This document shows positions 15,469 to 24,289 of a stretch of DNA of 64,000 bases, in pieces. The position numbers were made by a program, and so were the translations under genes. Source of the DNA: G963702155 sp963702155 (lineage in GTDB: Bacteria; Pseudomonadota; Alphaproteobacteria; Micavibrionales; Micavibrionaceae); the NCBI GenBank assembly GCA_963702155.1, contig OY969717.1, positions 2,170,001-2,234,000 on the forward strand. The letters run 5' to 3'. Numbering within the stretch: the stretch's first letter is position 1; every line of letters starts with the position of its first letter. The notes beneath the pieces are model-generated. The model ran no database searches. It saw only the letters and a list, made by a program, of their open reading frames with translations, and was not told the DNA's origin.

Positions 15469-16395
15469 TTAATTTTTAATGAAGCTTTGCGCGGAAGACA
15501 ACTCAAATCTTTGTTTTTGCAAGCTGGTCAAATCATTGCGCCGCGCCGTTGGCACATCCATTTGGCTCATTAAAATCAGCTCTAACGGGTCGGCAACAAG
15601 GTTTTGGAAAGAAGAAAAGACAAAATCTCTGGCAGGCGCTTTATAAAGCGTATGGTGAAAATTCTCTACTTTATTGTTTTTGGGCGCAAGATTGTTTTGA
15701 ATGTCATGAACGGCGATGACACTATTTGAAAGGGGGCTATTCCCGCTATCTTGAGATGCAATATCCACACTACCTATAGCTATACCATCATCTTTTACAC
15801 TGAACTTTTTGTCAAAAAACGCGTAAACTTCATCCATAGTTTTGGCGCGTCCCGTAGAGGTATCATAAAAGACATTTTTATTGGCCTTGGCCGCCCGTGG
15901 AAATAAAATCGCCGCCTCTTGCATCGGGTTATCGTCCTTGGCCTTTAAAAAGGCTGCTGCCTTAGGCGCGCCTAAGAAATGTGCAAAGTAAAGCTCGGTG
16001 GATCCAACCTCGCCGCCCCATCTTGCATTTAAGAATTTTTCATTCTCCCCTGCAAATGCCGCCGCCATCATGGATGCGGCTTCGGGGTCTTTACGCATCT
16101 CTAAAATCTGCGCGCGGCTTTTACCATCAGTATCCAGCCCAAATTGATTACCATGGCTTTCCACCATCGACATCCATGTTTTCTCGATAAACTGATAAAG
16201 CCCTGTGGCTGAACTGGTTTTGGCTTTGGCCGATGGGTCAAAACTACTCTCTGCTTGCGCTTGCTGCACCAGATAGGCAAAATTAACCCCTGTTTTAACG
16301 CTTGCTTCTTTAATTGCGCCCACAACATGCTGCGGCGCACGACTTGTGAGAGCGGCTAAGGCATTGTTTTGTATATTATTTGTTAATCCGTTCAT
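15469..16395 (-). CDS. Lytic transglycosylase (SLT-fold) without signal peptide
   Basis: The first 200 residues form a goose-lysozyme/SLT-like domain. The likely catalytic Glu is residue 49 in QQAQAESSFDPSAKAK, followed by SATGLYQFIEKTW (the G-L-x-Q-F motif) and ELYFAHFLGAPKAAAFL. Such enzymes cleave the MurNAc-GlcNAc bond to form 1,6-anhydroMurNAc. No signal peptide is visible, so export may use the flagellar route or another secretion machine, as for flagellar muramidases; a fliL-like gene lies 2.7 kb away. The C-terminal 110 residues have no recognised domain. It leads the minus-strand group with trmN6 and the SppA-like gene. Confidence 0.8.
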   Translation of the reverse strand: MNGLTNNIQNNALAALTSRAPQHVVGAIKEASVKTGVNFAYLVQQAQAESSFDPSAKAKTSSATGLYQFIEKTWMSMVESHGNQFGLDTDGKSRAQILEMRKDPEAASMMAAAFAGENEKFLNARWGGEVGSTELYFAHFLGAPKAAAFLKAKDDNPMQEAAILFPRAAKANKNVFYDTSTGRAKTMDEVYAFFDKKFSVKDDGIAIGSVDIASQDSGNSPLSNSVIAVHDIQNNLAPKNNKVENFHHTLYKAPARDFVFSSFQNLVADPLELILMSQMDVPTARRNDLTSLQKQRFELSSAQSFIKN

Positions 16396-16482
16396 TGTAT
16401 AATTTTGGTATAGCTTTATTTCAGTTATACTGGAATTTGCAAAGCCTATGCCAAAACAATTTTTAAAAGGATATTATCAGAT

Positions 16483-18153
16483 ATGAGTGAATACCAGCCG
16501 CCGGTCAAAGATATGTCATTTTTACTACATGATGTTTTAGGCTTCACACATGATGATCTGGATCGCGAAACGGTGGAGGCTGTGCTGGAAGAGGCATCTA
16601 AACTTAGCCGCGATGTACTCGCCCCACTCAACTGGACAGGGGACCAGGATGGCGCAACGCTCGAAAACGGAGTAGTCACAACCGCCAAAGGGTTCAAAGA
16701 GGCTTACGCACAATATTGTGAAGGCGGATGGAATGCTGTCCCCTTTGATCCTGAGTATGGAGGGCAGGGCTTGCCGTGGGCGCTCGCCTTTCCAATACAG
16801 GAGATGTGGCAAGGGGCAAATATGTCTTTTGGATTATGCCCGTTATTAAATCAAGGCGCGGTAGAGGCAATTTTATCTCACGGATCAGATGAACAAAAAA
16901 AATATTACCTGCCTAAACTCATCTCTGGCGAATGGACAGGTACAATGAACCTAACCGAAGCGCAAGCGGGCTCTGATCTTGGCCTTATACGTTCTAAAGC
17001 AGATAAACAAGAAGATGGCACATATAAAATAAGCGGGCAAAAAATCTACATTACATACGGCGAACACGATTTTACCGATAATATCATCCATCTCGTCCTC
17101 GCCAGAACCGCGGACGCGCCAGCAGATGTAAAAGGCATATCATTATTTATCGTTCCAAAATTCATGAAAGATGGTACGCGCAACGATTTAAAATGCACAG
17201 GATTAGAGCATAAACTGGGTATTCACGCTTCGCCCACTTGCACCATGCAATTTGGTGATGAAGGCGGCGCAACCGGATATTTAATCGGGAAGGAGCATCA
17301 CGGCCTCAAATATATGTTTACGATGATGAACAACGCGCGTCTTTCTGTCGGCCTCCAGGGTGTAGCCATAGCAGAGCGCGCATACCAACATGCGCTACGC
17401 TATGCGAATGACCGCATACAAGGTAAATCGTTCGAAACCAATGAGCGCATAACGATAAGCCATCATGCAGATATTCGCCGCATGCTGATGAGCATGAAGT
17501 CACAAGTCGAAGCGGGTAGGGCCCTGACTTATGATGCTGCTATTGCGTTGGATAAAGCAGCCATTGGCGATGATAATGCAAAAGCAAAGGTTGATCTTTT
17601 AACGCCGCTGGTCAAATCGTGGTGTACCGATATGGCATGCGAAGTCGCCTCAACCGGCATACAAATACACGGTGGCATGGGTTTTGTTGAAGAAACCGGC
17701 GCGGCGCAATATTACCGCGATGCCCGCATTCTCCCGATTTATGAAGGTACAAACGGCATTCAGGCCGCCGATCTTGTATTCAGAAAAATTCTGCGCGATG
17801 GCGGGGAAAGTGCGCTCAAAATTATAAGCCAATATAAAGACCAGATCCCTGAAGGGTACAAGGCAATATTCAAACCATATTTTGAGTTGGTTGAAAGAGT
17901 CATAGATAAGATTTTATTATATGGTGAAAATAAAGATTTGGATTCAATTGCCGCAACCTCTGCGCCGTTATTAAAAGGCCTGTCTATAGTTTTGGCCGGT
18001 ACTCTATTGACGCGTGCCGAAACTATAGCGAAAAATTCAGATAATGCATGTGCGCAAGAAAAACAAAAAATAACTGAATTTTTCGTATATCACATCCTCC
18101 CGACAGGCCAATCGGCCTTGATAACAGCGTTAAACGCAACGAGAGGTATATAA
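16483..18153 (+). CDS. Acyl-CoA dehydrogenase (long, DmdC-like form)
   Basis: This FAD enzyme of 556 residues has the full acyl-CoA dehydrogenase fold: an N-terminal helical domain, FAD-binding strands with MNLTEAQAGSDLGLIRSKA and ISGQKIYITYGEHD, and a C-terminal domain with the catalytic base Glu421 in IYEGTNGIQAADL. The extra length against 380-residue enzymes, and IHGGMGFVEETGAAQYYRDARI, place it with the 580-600 residue DmdC/AcdA group, which acts on longer or methylthio-acyl-CoAs. The substrate cannot be read from sequence. An AAAGGA ribosome-binding site precedes ATG. It is a single-gene unit, convergent with the next gene. Confidence 0.88.
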   Translation: MSEYQPPVKDMSFLLHDVLGFTHDDLDRETVEAVLEEASKLSRDVLAPLNWTGDQDGATLENGVVTTAKGFKEAYAQYCEGGWNAVPFDPEYGGQGLPWALAFPIQEMWQGANMSFGLCPLLNQGAVEAILSHGSDEQKKYYLPKLISGEWTGTMNLTEAQAGSDLGLIRSKADKQEDGTYKISGQKIYITYGEHDFTDNIIHLVLARTADAPADVKGISLFIVPKFMKDGTRNDLKCTGLEHKLGIHASPTCTMQFGDEGGATGYLIGKEHHGLKYMFTMMNNARLSVGLQGVAIAERAYQHALRYANDRIQGKSFETNERITISHHADIRRMLMSMKSQVEAGRALTYDAAIALDKAAIGDDNAKAKVDLLTPLVKSWCTDMACEVASTGIQIHGGMGFVEETGAAQYYRDARILPIYEGTNGIQAADLVFRKILRDGGESALKIISQYKDQIPEGYKAIFKPYFELVERVIDKILLYGENKDLDSIAATSAPLLKGLSIVLAGTLLTRAETIAKNSDNACAQEKQKITEFFVYHILPTGQSALITALNATRGI

Positions 18154-18157
18154 AAAC

Positions 18158-18772
18158 CTATCGGAGATTTCTCAAAGTAGCCGGAAATAAACGCCGCGCA
18201 ACAACCGGATCACGGCACATAATCGTAGCTTGCGTTTTTATACGTACTGTATTTCTTGATGTTGGCTTTAACTGATATGTTTCAAATAATGTTGCATACG
18301 TATTGGCAATACATGTGCAATATGCATCCGGATCTTGATCATCCGGCATTCCAAGAACATCCTGAAGGCAATTCTCATACTTCGCGCCGGCGGCTTGAGT
18401 CGCTTCAATGCACATACCTTCAACATCCATTTTTAGAACACTAGGATGCTCATCCGGCCCCGCTTCTATACGGCGCTCAAAGAAAGAAGAGGCGAGGCAC
18501 GCACAGTTATAATGTGTACGCATACGAAAATCTCTTTCACATTCGCGTTTAAAACCTTCCGCTTCTTCATAAAAACGATTGGGAATAAGGGATAAATCAA
18601 GACGCTTTGAACGTGTGTCTGTTTCTATAGTCTTTTCTGGCACCGCTTTATCGCGGTTGCTTTCTAAACGCTCAATCATTTCCGGAAAGCTTTCTTGTGC
18701 CATGGAAGAGTGCGAACTCATACATACGCAAATCGTAAACAAGCATAAGGCTATAAAAATAGAATACTTCAT
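18158..18772 (-). CDS. Secreted protein of unknown function
   Basis: The start at ATG 18772 gives a clean signal peptide (MKYSIFIALCLFTICVCMSS, cleavage near SMAQ); the longer start would put four residues ahead of it. The mature part of about 175 residues contains seven to eight cysteines in pairs (C-E-R-D-F, NCACLAS, C-T-C-I-A), suggesting disulfides in the periplasm. No family was recognised. It converges on the acyl-CoA dehydrogenase with a 4-base gap and diverges from the FliL-like gene across an AT-rich region. Confidence 0.6.
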   Translation of the reverse strand: MKYSIFIALCLFTICVCMSSHSSMAQESFPEMIERLESNRDKAVPEKTIETDTRSKRLDLSLIPNRFYEEAEGFKRECERDFRMRTHYNCACLASSFFERRIEAGPDEHPSVLKMDVEGMCIEATQAAGAKYENCLQDVLGMPDDQDPDAYCTCIANTYATLFETYQLKPTSRNTVRIKTQATIMCRDPVVARRLFPATLRNLR

Positions 18773-19078
18773 AATCAGATACAAATCCTGTCTGTCTCTA
18801 AAAAAAACGCATATATAAATTTAAATTGCGTACATCATCATAGCATTATTTATAAATAAAAGTGAATTTTTGATAAACAATATGTTGAAATATATGTAAA
18901 AGATTTTAAAATAATAAAATTTTTAGAGTACGAATAGGTAAATTTTAAACGCACATAAATTACTTAAAATTGAATCTAATTATAAAACGTTATTAATTAT
19001 AATAAGGTATCATTCTTGAGGGTAGGTTTTCTAAGGGTTAACGAATTAAGAAATAAAGAAACTGGAAAGTTAAATATA
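18773..19078. other. AT-rich divergent intergenic region
   Basis: About 300 bases of very AT-rich sequence separate the divergent secreted-protein and fliL-like genes. It must hold the promoters of both. No palindrome, terminator or RNA gene was recognised. Confidence 0.5.
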
Positions 19079-19564
19079 ATGCGCATGGTTATAATTGGCG
19101 GTATCGTCTTACTATTGCTCGCTGGCGGCGCTGGCGGCTATTTTTATTTCTTCGCCAATACTGCCGAAGCAGCGGCCGGTGAAGAAGCGCACGATAAGAA
19201 GGATAAAAGAAATAAAAAGAAAAAAGGTGATGACCATAGCGGCGGCTATGAGTTTATTCAAATGGATGCCTTAATCCTACCAATCGTGGATAATTCAGGC
19301 GTTACGCAAACAATCAGCGTCGTGGTTGCTTTAGAGGTAGAAGGCAAGGATAATGCTGGCACAGTAGAAAAAATGACGCCGCGTCTGAAAGATGCTTATA
19401 TTCAAGATATGTACGGTGTACTCAATGATACCGAAGCTCTAAAGGGCGGCGTAGTACAAGTAACTTACTTAAAAAATAGGCTTAATAAGGTTACAGCTAA
19501 GATCTTGGGTGACGACGTCGTAAATGACGTTCTTTTACAAGTCGTACAGCAGAGACCGATTTAA
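19079..19564 (+). CDS. fliL: FliL-like flagellar basal-body-associated protein
   Basis: The product of 161 residues has one N-terminal membrane helix (residues 3-24, rich in Val, Ile, Leu and Gly), a lysine-rich linker (DKKDKRNKKKKGDD), and a periplasmic domain with FIQMDALILPIVDNSGVTQTISVVVALEV and TPRLKDAYIQDMY. This resembles alphaproteobacterial FliL, which supports stator function around the motor. ATG 19079 is chosen because an earlier TTG start would add 21 polar residues before the helix. No other flagellar gene is in the window, so the assignment rests on the domain pattern alone. Confidence 0.65.
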   Translation: MRMVIIGGIVLLLLAGGAGGYFYFFANTAEAAAGEEAHDKKDKRNKKKKGDDHSGGYEFIQMDALILPIVDNSGVTQTISVVVALEVEGKDNAGTVEKMTPRLKDAYIQDMYGVLNDTEALKGGVVQVTYLKNRLNKVTAKILGDDVVNDVLLQVVQQRPI

Positions 19565-19691
19565 TCTGATCCTTGGGCGCTAGCCAGCTTGAAAACCATT
19601 TGGCTTGTTTTTGTCGCCCTAACCATCCGGGAAGATCAAACGTATCCTTGCGTTTAGAATTATCATTATCAAATTGATTGTTAAAACTCAT
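19497..19691 (-). CDS. Possible 64-residue protein overlapping the fliL 3' end
   Basis: A reading frame from ATG 19691, with an AAGAGA ribosome-binding site 7 bases upstream, encodes MSFNNQFDNDN, then a Trp-containing helix (PGWLGRQKQAKWFSSWLAP) and an Arg-rich tail. The last 68 bases are antisense to fliL. It covers most of the gap that follows fliL, which has no other content. It may be a real small protein or chance. Confidence 0.3.
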   Translation of the reverse strand: MSFNNQFDNDNSKRKDTFDLPGWLGRQKQAKWFSSWLAPKDQIKSVSAVRLVKERHLRRRHPRS

Positions 19692-20008
19692 AAAAATATC
19701 TCTTGGGTCAATAAAAGTTAATGCAAAATAGCAAGCGCGAAAATCGCGTACATGACCATACTCTAGTCAAAGGGGATGTACTTATAATCCAATAATAGGA
19801 ATTTATAAAGCCCCAATGGTTAAGAAAGGCTTTTAGTTTCAATTTATTTTTGTCTTAAAAATACTATTATTGTGCATATATTATAACATAATTTCCCCCT
19901 AGTCATAGAAGTCCATTTATGTCAGTATCTTAAATACGTTTCTTATAAAAGCGTAAATCCCTGCCTTGGAGAAGACCGGATCAACATATCTGAATAAGGG
20001 AATATTCC
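19692..20008. other. Region upstream of hppA
   Basis: About 317 bases, AT-rich, without a recognised gene. The hppA ribosome-binding site lies inside the perfect palindrome GGAATATTCC (19999-20008), which directly precedes the start codon. No riboswitch class was recognised. Confidence 0.4.
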
Positions 20009-22141
20009 ATGACGTCTATACAAATGCTTATCTTCGGGTGCGGTATCCTCGCGCTCATCTATAGTGTGCTAACAGCGCGCAAAATCTTGTCTTTGCCAAC
20101 TGGAAATGAACGCATGCAAGAAATTGCTGCCGCCATTCAGGAGGGCGCAATGGCTTACCTCGCACGGCAATATAAAACAATTGCAATTGTGGGCGTATTG
20201 GCCGCAATCATATTACAGCTTCTTTTGGGTTGGCATGTTTCACTCGGTTTTATTATTGGTGCAGTACTCTCTGGTCTGGCGGGATATAATGGAATGCTTG
20301 TTTCGGTCAAGGCAAATGTCAGAACAGCGCAAGCTGCAACCGAAAGCTTGGAAAAAGCGCTCAGTGTGGCCTTTAAATCCGGCGCAGTAACCGGCATGCT
20401 GGTGGTCGGCTTGGGGCTGATAGGGGTCGCTGGATATTATGTTTCTTTACAATACGGGTTGGGCTTAGACAAATTAACGGGTGAAGCGCGCCTACCGGTT
20501 CTAAGAAAAATTCTGGAAGGCTTGGTTGCGTTGGGTTTTGGCGCATCTCTAATATCTATCTTTGCGCGTCTCGGCGGCGGCATATTTACAAAAGGCGCAG
20601 ATGTCGGCGCGGATTTGGTAGGCAAAGTCGAGGCCGGTATTCCCGAAGATGACCCCCGTAACGCCGCAGTTATTGCAGATAATGTGGGCGATAACGTAGG
20701 CGATTGTGCCGGAATGGCTGCCGATCTATTCGAAACGTACGCTGTAACCGTCGTGGCAACCATGCTGATCGCATTTAGTGTATTTTCACCGGTTGCGGTC
20801 GAATCAATGATGGGTTTACCACTTTTGATTGGTGCGCTTTGTATTATTGGCTCAATTGCCGGAACATTTTTTGTTCGCCTCGGCAAAAGCAAAAATATAA
20901 TGAACGCCCTTTATAAAGGTTTCATCGCCAGCGCGGTATTCTCCGCCATCCTTATTTATATCGGAATGTTTAACACTGGCCTTGCGGAAAACTTGCCGCT
21001 ATATGGTGGCGGTACATTAGGGCTTATGAATTTATTTTATTGTGCCTTGGCTGGTTTGGCCGTAACAGGATTAATTATCTGGGTTACCGAATATTATACG
21101 TCAACCGCCTTTCGCCCCGTTCGTTCGATTGCAAAATCATCGGAAACCGGACACGGCACAAATGTTATTCAGGGATTAGCGATTTCTATGGAAGCCACGG
21201 CACTCCCCGTTCTTATTATTTGTGCCGGCATTTGGGTTACATATAGTCTTGGCGGTTTATATGGTATAGCTATCGCCGCAACCTCGATGTTATCGTTGGC
21301 CGGCATGGTGGTCGCGCTTGACGCATACGGCCCTGTAACTGATAACGCGGGCGGTATTGCCGAAATGGCCGATCTGCCGGAGGAGATACGCACGATTACG
21401 GATGCTTTGGATGCGGTTGGAAACACGACAAAGGCGGTGACAAAGGGCTACGCCATCGGTTCTGCAGGCTTGGCGGCGCTTGTTCTGTTTGCTGGTTACA
21501 CTGAGGAAATCAAACATTATTTACCCGAATTGGCAGATATTACATTTCCCCTACAAGACCCATACGTTGTTATAGGCCTGTTCATTGGCGGGTTACTGCC
21601 ATACCTTTTTGGAGCCATGTCAATGACCGCCGTTGGCCGCGCCGCAGGTGCCGTTGTGGTGGAGGTACGTCGCCAGTTCCGCGAAATACCGGGCATAATG
21701 GAAGGCACAGCCAAACCTGAATACGGCAAGGCCGTGGACTTGCTTACCAAGGCCGCGATTAAGGAGATGATTGTGCCCTCACTTTTGCCTGTTGCCGCGC
21801 CCATTGTTTTATTCTTCTCGGTCTATGGCTTGAGCGGATCTATGATGGCGGCATTTCAATGTTTGGGTGCAATGTTGCTCGGAACAATTGTAACCGGACT
21901 TTTTGTGGCGATTTCTATGACGGCCGGTGGCGGCGCATGGGATAATGCGAAGAAATATATAGAAGATGGCCATCACGGCGGTAAAGGATCAGAGGCGCAT
22001 AAAGCGGCTGTAACTGGTGACACAGTTGGTGACCCATATAAGGATACCGCTGGTCCAGCCGTAAATCCCCTTATTAAAATCACAAATATCGTAGCCATCT
22101 TATTGGTGGCTATTGTGGCCAAATATATGACGGGCGTTTAA
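20009..22141 (+). CDS. hppA: K+-independent proton-pumping membrane pyrophosphatase
   Basis: This inner-membrane enzyme couples hydrolysis of pyrophosphate to proton export. The 710-residue sequence has about 16 hydrophobic segments and the substrate motifs KGADVGADLVGKVEAGIPEDDPRN, DNVGDNVGDCAGMAADLFE and, near the C-terminus, DTVGDPYKDTAGPAVNPL. Lys475 in GNTTKAVTKGYAIG is the residue that marks K+-independent proton pumps; potassium-dependent forms have Ala there. The length is normal. It stands alone and ends in a strong terminator. Confidence 0.96.
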   Translation: MTSIQMLIFGCGILALIYSVLTARKILSLPTGNERMQEIAAAIQEGAMAYLARQYKTIAIVGVLAAIILQLLLGWHVSLGFIIGAVLSGLAGYNGMLVSVKANVRTAQAATESLEKALSVAFKSGAVTGMLVVGLGLIGVAGYYVSLQYGLGLDKLTGEARLPVLRKILEGLVALGFGASLISIFARLGGGIFTKGADVGADLVGKVEAGIPEDDPRNAAVIADNVGDNVGDCAGMAADLFETYAVTVVATMLIAFSVFSPVAVESMMGLPLLIGALCIIGSIAGTFFVRLGKSKNIMNALYKGFIASAVFSAILIYIGMFNTGLAENLPLYGGGTLGLMNLFYCALAGLAVTGLIIWVTEYYTSTAFRPVRSIAKSSETGHGTNVIQGLAISMEATALPVLIICAGIWVTYSLGGLYGIAIAATSMLSLAGMVVALDAYGPVTDNAGGIAEMADLPEEIRTITDALDAVGNTTKAVTKGYAIGSAGLAALVLFAGYTEEIKHYLPELADITFPLQDPYVVIGLFIGGLLPYLFGAMSMTAVGRAAGAVVVEVRRQFREIPGIMEGTAKPEYGKAVDLLTKAAIKEMIVPSLLPVAAPIVLFFSVYGLSGSMMAAFQCLGAMLLGTIVTGLFVAISMTAGGGAWDNAKKYIEDGHHGGKGSEAHKAAVTGDTVGDPYKDTAGPAVNPLIKITNIVAILLVAIVAKYMTGV

Positions 22142-22175
22142 AGAACGACCAAGAGTTCTTTAAAAAAATACTTAA

Positions 22176-22209
22176 GAAATGAGGTATATAAATATACCTC
22201 ATTTTTTTA
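22176..22209 (+). terminator. Rho-independent terminator after hppA
   Basis: AAATGAGGTATAT (22177-22189) pairs with ATATACCTCATTT, followed by a T run to 22209. Confidence 0.85.
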
Positions 22210-22242
22210 TTTCGTATTCTTAAAAATCATAAAAGTAGCAAC

Positions 22243-22276
22243 AAAAAAAGACCGCATACTAAACATGCGGCCTTTT
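22243..22276 (-). terminator. Rho-independent terminator for the HTH/coiled-coil gene
   Basis: Read on the minus strand, AAAAGGCCGCAT pairs with ATGCGGTCTTTT and runs into seven T. It lies about 70 bases after the stop of the minus-strand gene at 22346. Confidence 0.8.
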
Positions 22277-22345
22277 AGATTGGAAAGGATTGAATATGAC
22301 GCAGTTACACTTCAGTAAACCCTAAAGCTTCTATAATATTAGAAA

Positions 22346-23080
22346 TTATGCGCGTTTAACCTTTTTCAAAAAACCGCCCATAAAGCCGCCGCTGGTTTCT
22401 TCGCCAACTTCTTCTTTCACGGCATCCTGAAAAGACTTCTGATCGGCCAATTTTTTAGAAATCGCTTTTTTGGCATCTTCACCCTTACTACCGGGTGTCT
22501 TTGATTCATTCGAGGCACCGGTATTAGACGTGCTACCCGAGGCGATACCTTTACCATCATCTTTTTCTTTCGCCGCACCAGCATTCTGATTTTGTGCCTT
22601 CATTTTCTGCATCTGCGCTTCAAGCTTTTGCTGCTCCATGCGCTGCTTCCGGCGCTCTTCAATCTTACGGTCACGTTCTTTAAGCTCTTCACGGAATTCT
22701 TCGGCTTGTCTCTGTGAATATTCGCTCGTAAGCAAGACTTGAGAAGCCTGCTGCTGCCACTGATCACGTTGGGTTTTCAAATCATCAATATATTCATTGG
22801 CTGTATCAACCTGCTGCTCCAGCATTTTAATCCGCATTTTCATGCGCTCGGCTTCGATCATTGCACTCGCTTTTTCAAGCTCTTGCTCAACCACGCGGTC
22901 ATCATTTTTCTTCTGTTCTGGTGCAAGACCAAACGCACGGTCTAGCTCTGATACATCAATAACGCGACGTCCGCTTTTATCCTTTTCAAATGAGATCTTA
23001 CCGTTTTTCATTGCACGCTGAATTGTAGATTTTGACTTGCCTGTCAATTCTGCGGCTCTCTGTGCGCCAACTTTCGCCAT
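22346..23080 (-). CDS. Helix-turn-helix protein with long coiled coil
   Basis: Residues 1-50 form an excisionase/MerR-like helix-turn-helix (AAELTGKSKSTIQRAMKNGKISFEKDKSGRRVIDVSEL), suited to DNA binding. Residues 55-165 are almost all Glu, Gln, Lys, Arg and hydrophobics in a heptad pattern, a long coiled coil. The rest is a low-complexity Gly/Ser/Lys linker and a C-terminal helix ending GGFMGGFLKKVKRA. Proteins of this layout occur on plasmids and chromosomes with roles in partition or structural DNA binding, but none can be assigned here. It has its own terminator and a 150-base gap to the SapC-like gene. Confidence 0.6.
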   Translation of the reverse strand: MAKVGAQRAAELTGKSKSTIQRAMKNGKISFEKDKSGRRVIDVSELDRAFGLAPEQKKNDDRVVEQELEKASAMIEAERMKMRIKMLEQQVDTANEYIDDLKTQRDQWQQQASQVLLTSEYSQRQAEEFREELKERDRKIEERRKQRMEQQKLEAQMQKMKAQNQNAGAAKEKDDGKGIASGSTSNTGASNESKTPGSKGEDAKKAISKKLADQKSFQDAVKEEVGEETSGGFMGGFLKKVKRA

Positions 23081-23231
23081 AACAAAAAAACCTTCTTCTT
23101 TTTATAAATTCTTGAATATATATAAGCCGTAGCATGGCTTTACCCAATTATCAAGCTATTCCATAATTGAATAACGCAAATCTCTTGTATAAAAGAAATT
23201 TGCGTTAAAAAAAGTATAAAATGATAAAATT

Positions 23232-24014
23232 TTAAGCGGCGTCTTTAGCTAAACGTTTATTTAAAAGCGCTGATAAACGTTGCCATTGAACACCGGAAAA
23301 AAGATGCGCGTAAATAAATGGTAACCATCCTTTTTCGCGCCATTCTAAAAAGGCCTTGTCATCAAGCTCTGATAATTTCTTTTCATCAATAATCTTGAAG
23401 CCGGAAAAATTAATCTGCTTTCCCCCGCCAACATTAATCTGCGCTTCACGTGTGACAAGCAAACCACTATCAGAAAGCGCCTTGCTAAATGCCACAGTCT
23501 GTTGCGCGGCTGCATGGTAAGATTTACAGAACTCAAGCGCATTTTTCGCCAGATCACTAGCCTCGCCCTTATCATCAAAAAACTTTTGATCGCCTTTTTC
23601 TTCTAAAACATCCGGATTGTCGTCTACACAAAGCGTTAATTGCTCCGTTTTTGGCAATTCGGAAAAAATAAATGGATACCGACGAATATAGGCAGGAATA
23701 TAGCTTTCTTCCCAAGTGTTATCAGGGCGTAAAAATAAATTCTCGCTATCTCGCAAACCTAAAATAGCCACAGGCACGGCACTATCATCTGGGCTAAAAG
23801 CAATTGGATAGAAATGACAAATCTGCGGCATTTCAATTAAATTGATCGGCACAGCATTTATCCCCTTGGTAAAGCCAAATCCAAAATTCTGCCTTAAAGA
23901 TGTGTTTTTATGCTTTTGCGCATCTAATGGCACAGGCTTTTTATAAAAAAGCGGCATAGGTGTGTCAGATGAGGCTTGACCGTTCTGCTTCGAAGCGGTT
24001 TTTTGATCAGACAT
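23232..24014 (-). CDS. SapC family protein
   Basis: The 260-residue product matches the SapC family (named after a Campylobacter S-layer associated protein). Supporting segments are a proline-rich opening (PLFYKKPVPLDAQKH), FYPIAFSPDDSAVPVAILGLRDSENLF and YIPAYIRRYPFIFSEL, then a Asp/Glu-rich FFDDKGEAS stretch and LEFCKSYHAAAQQT. No signal peptide is visible. The exact function is not established; a link to surface or outer-layer proteins is inferred from the family name alone. It stands between the HTH gene and the divergent ugd. Confidence 0.75.
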   Translation of the reverse strand: MSDQKTASKQNGQASSDTPMPLFYKKPVPLDAQKHKNTSLRQNFGFGFTKGINAVPINLIEMPQICHFYPIAFSPDDSAVPVAILGLRDSENLFLRPDNTWEESYIPAYIRRYPFIFSELPKTEQLTLCVDDNPDVLEEKGDQKFFDDKGEASDLAKNALEFCKSYHAAAQQTVAFSKALSDSGLLVTREAQINVGGGKQINFSGFKIIDEKKLSELDDKAFLEWREKGWLPFIYAHLFSGVQWQRLSALLNKRLAKDAA

Positions 24015-24289
24015 ACGTTTTTAATCCTTTTTAATTTTAATAAATATAAGAAACACTAAGACATAGCGCCTAAGAAAATCAATGGTTTTTTATATTTCAA
24101 AGTGAATAAAGCATAAAGATAAATTACACTATAAGCCACGAAGATTAAAAAGACATTACATGATTTATGAACAGATGAATGGCCATCCTCATTTTATTAT
24201 TGCGTATTTTAATCTTTATGTATAGAAAGCGGTTTATAAAAGACGACTAAAGCATTCAGATAAAGCATTAAAACAAAGGATATTATATT

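Noticed and set aside
15469..24014. Prophage or flagellar gene cluster suggested by the transglycosylase, FliL-like and HTH genes
   Set aside because: No capsid, tail, integrase, attachment site or further flagellar gene is present; these are isolated chromosomal genes.
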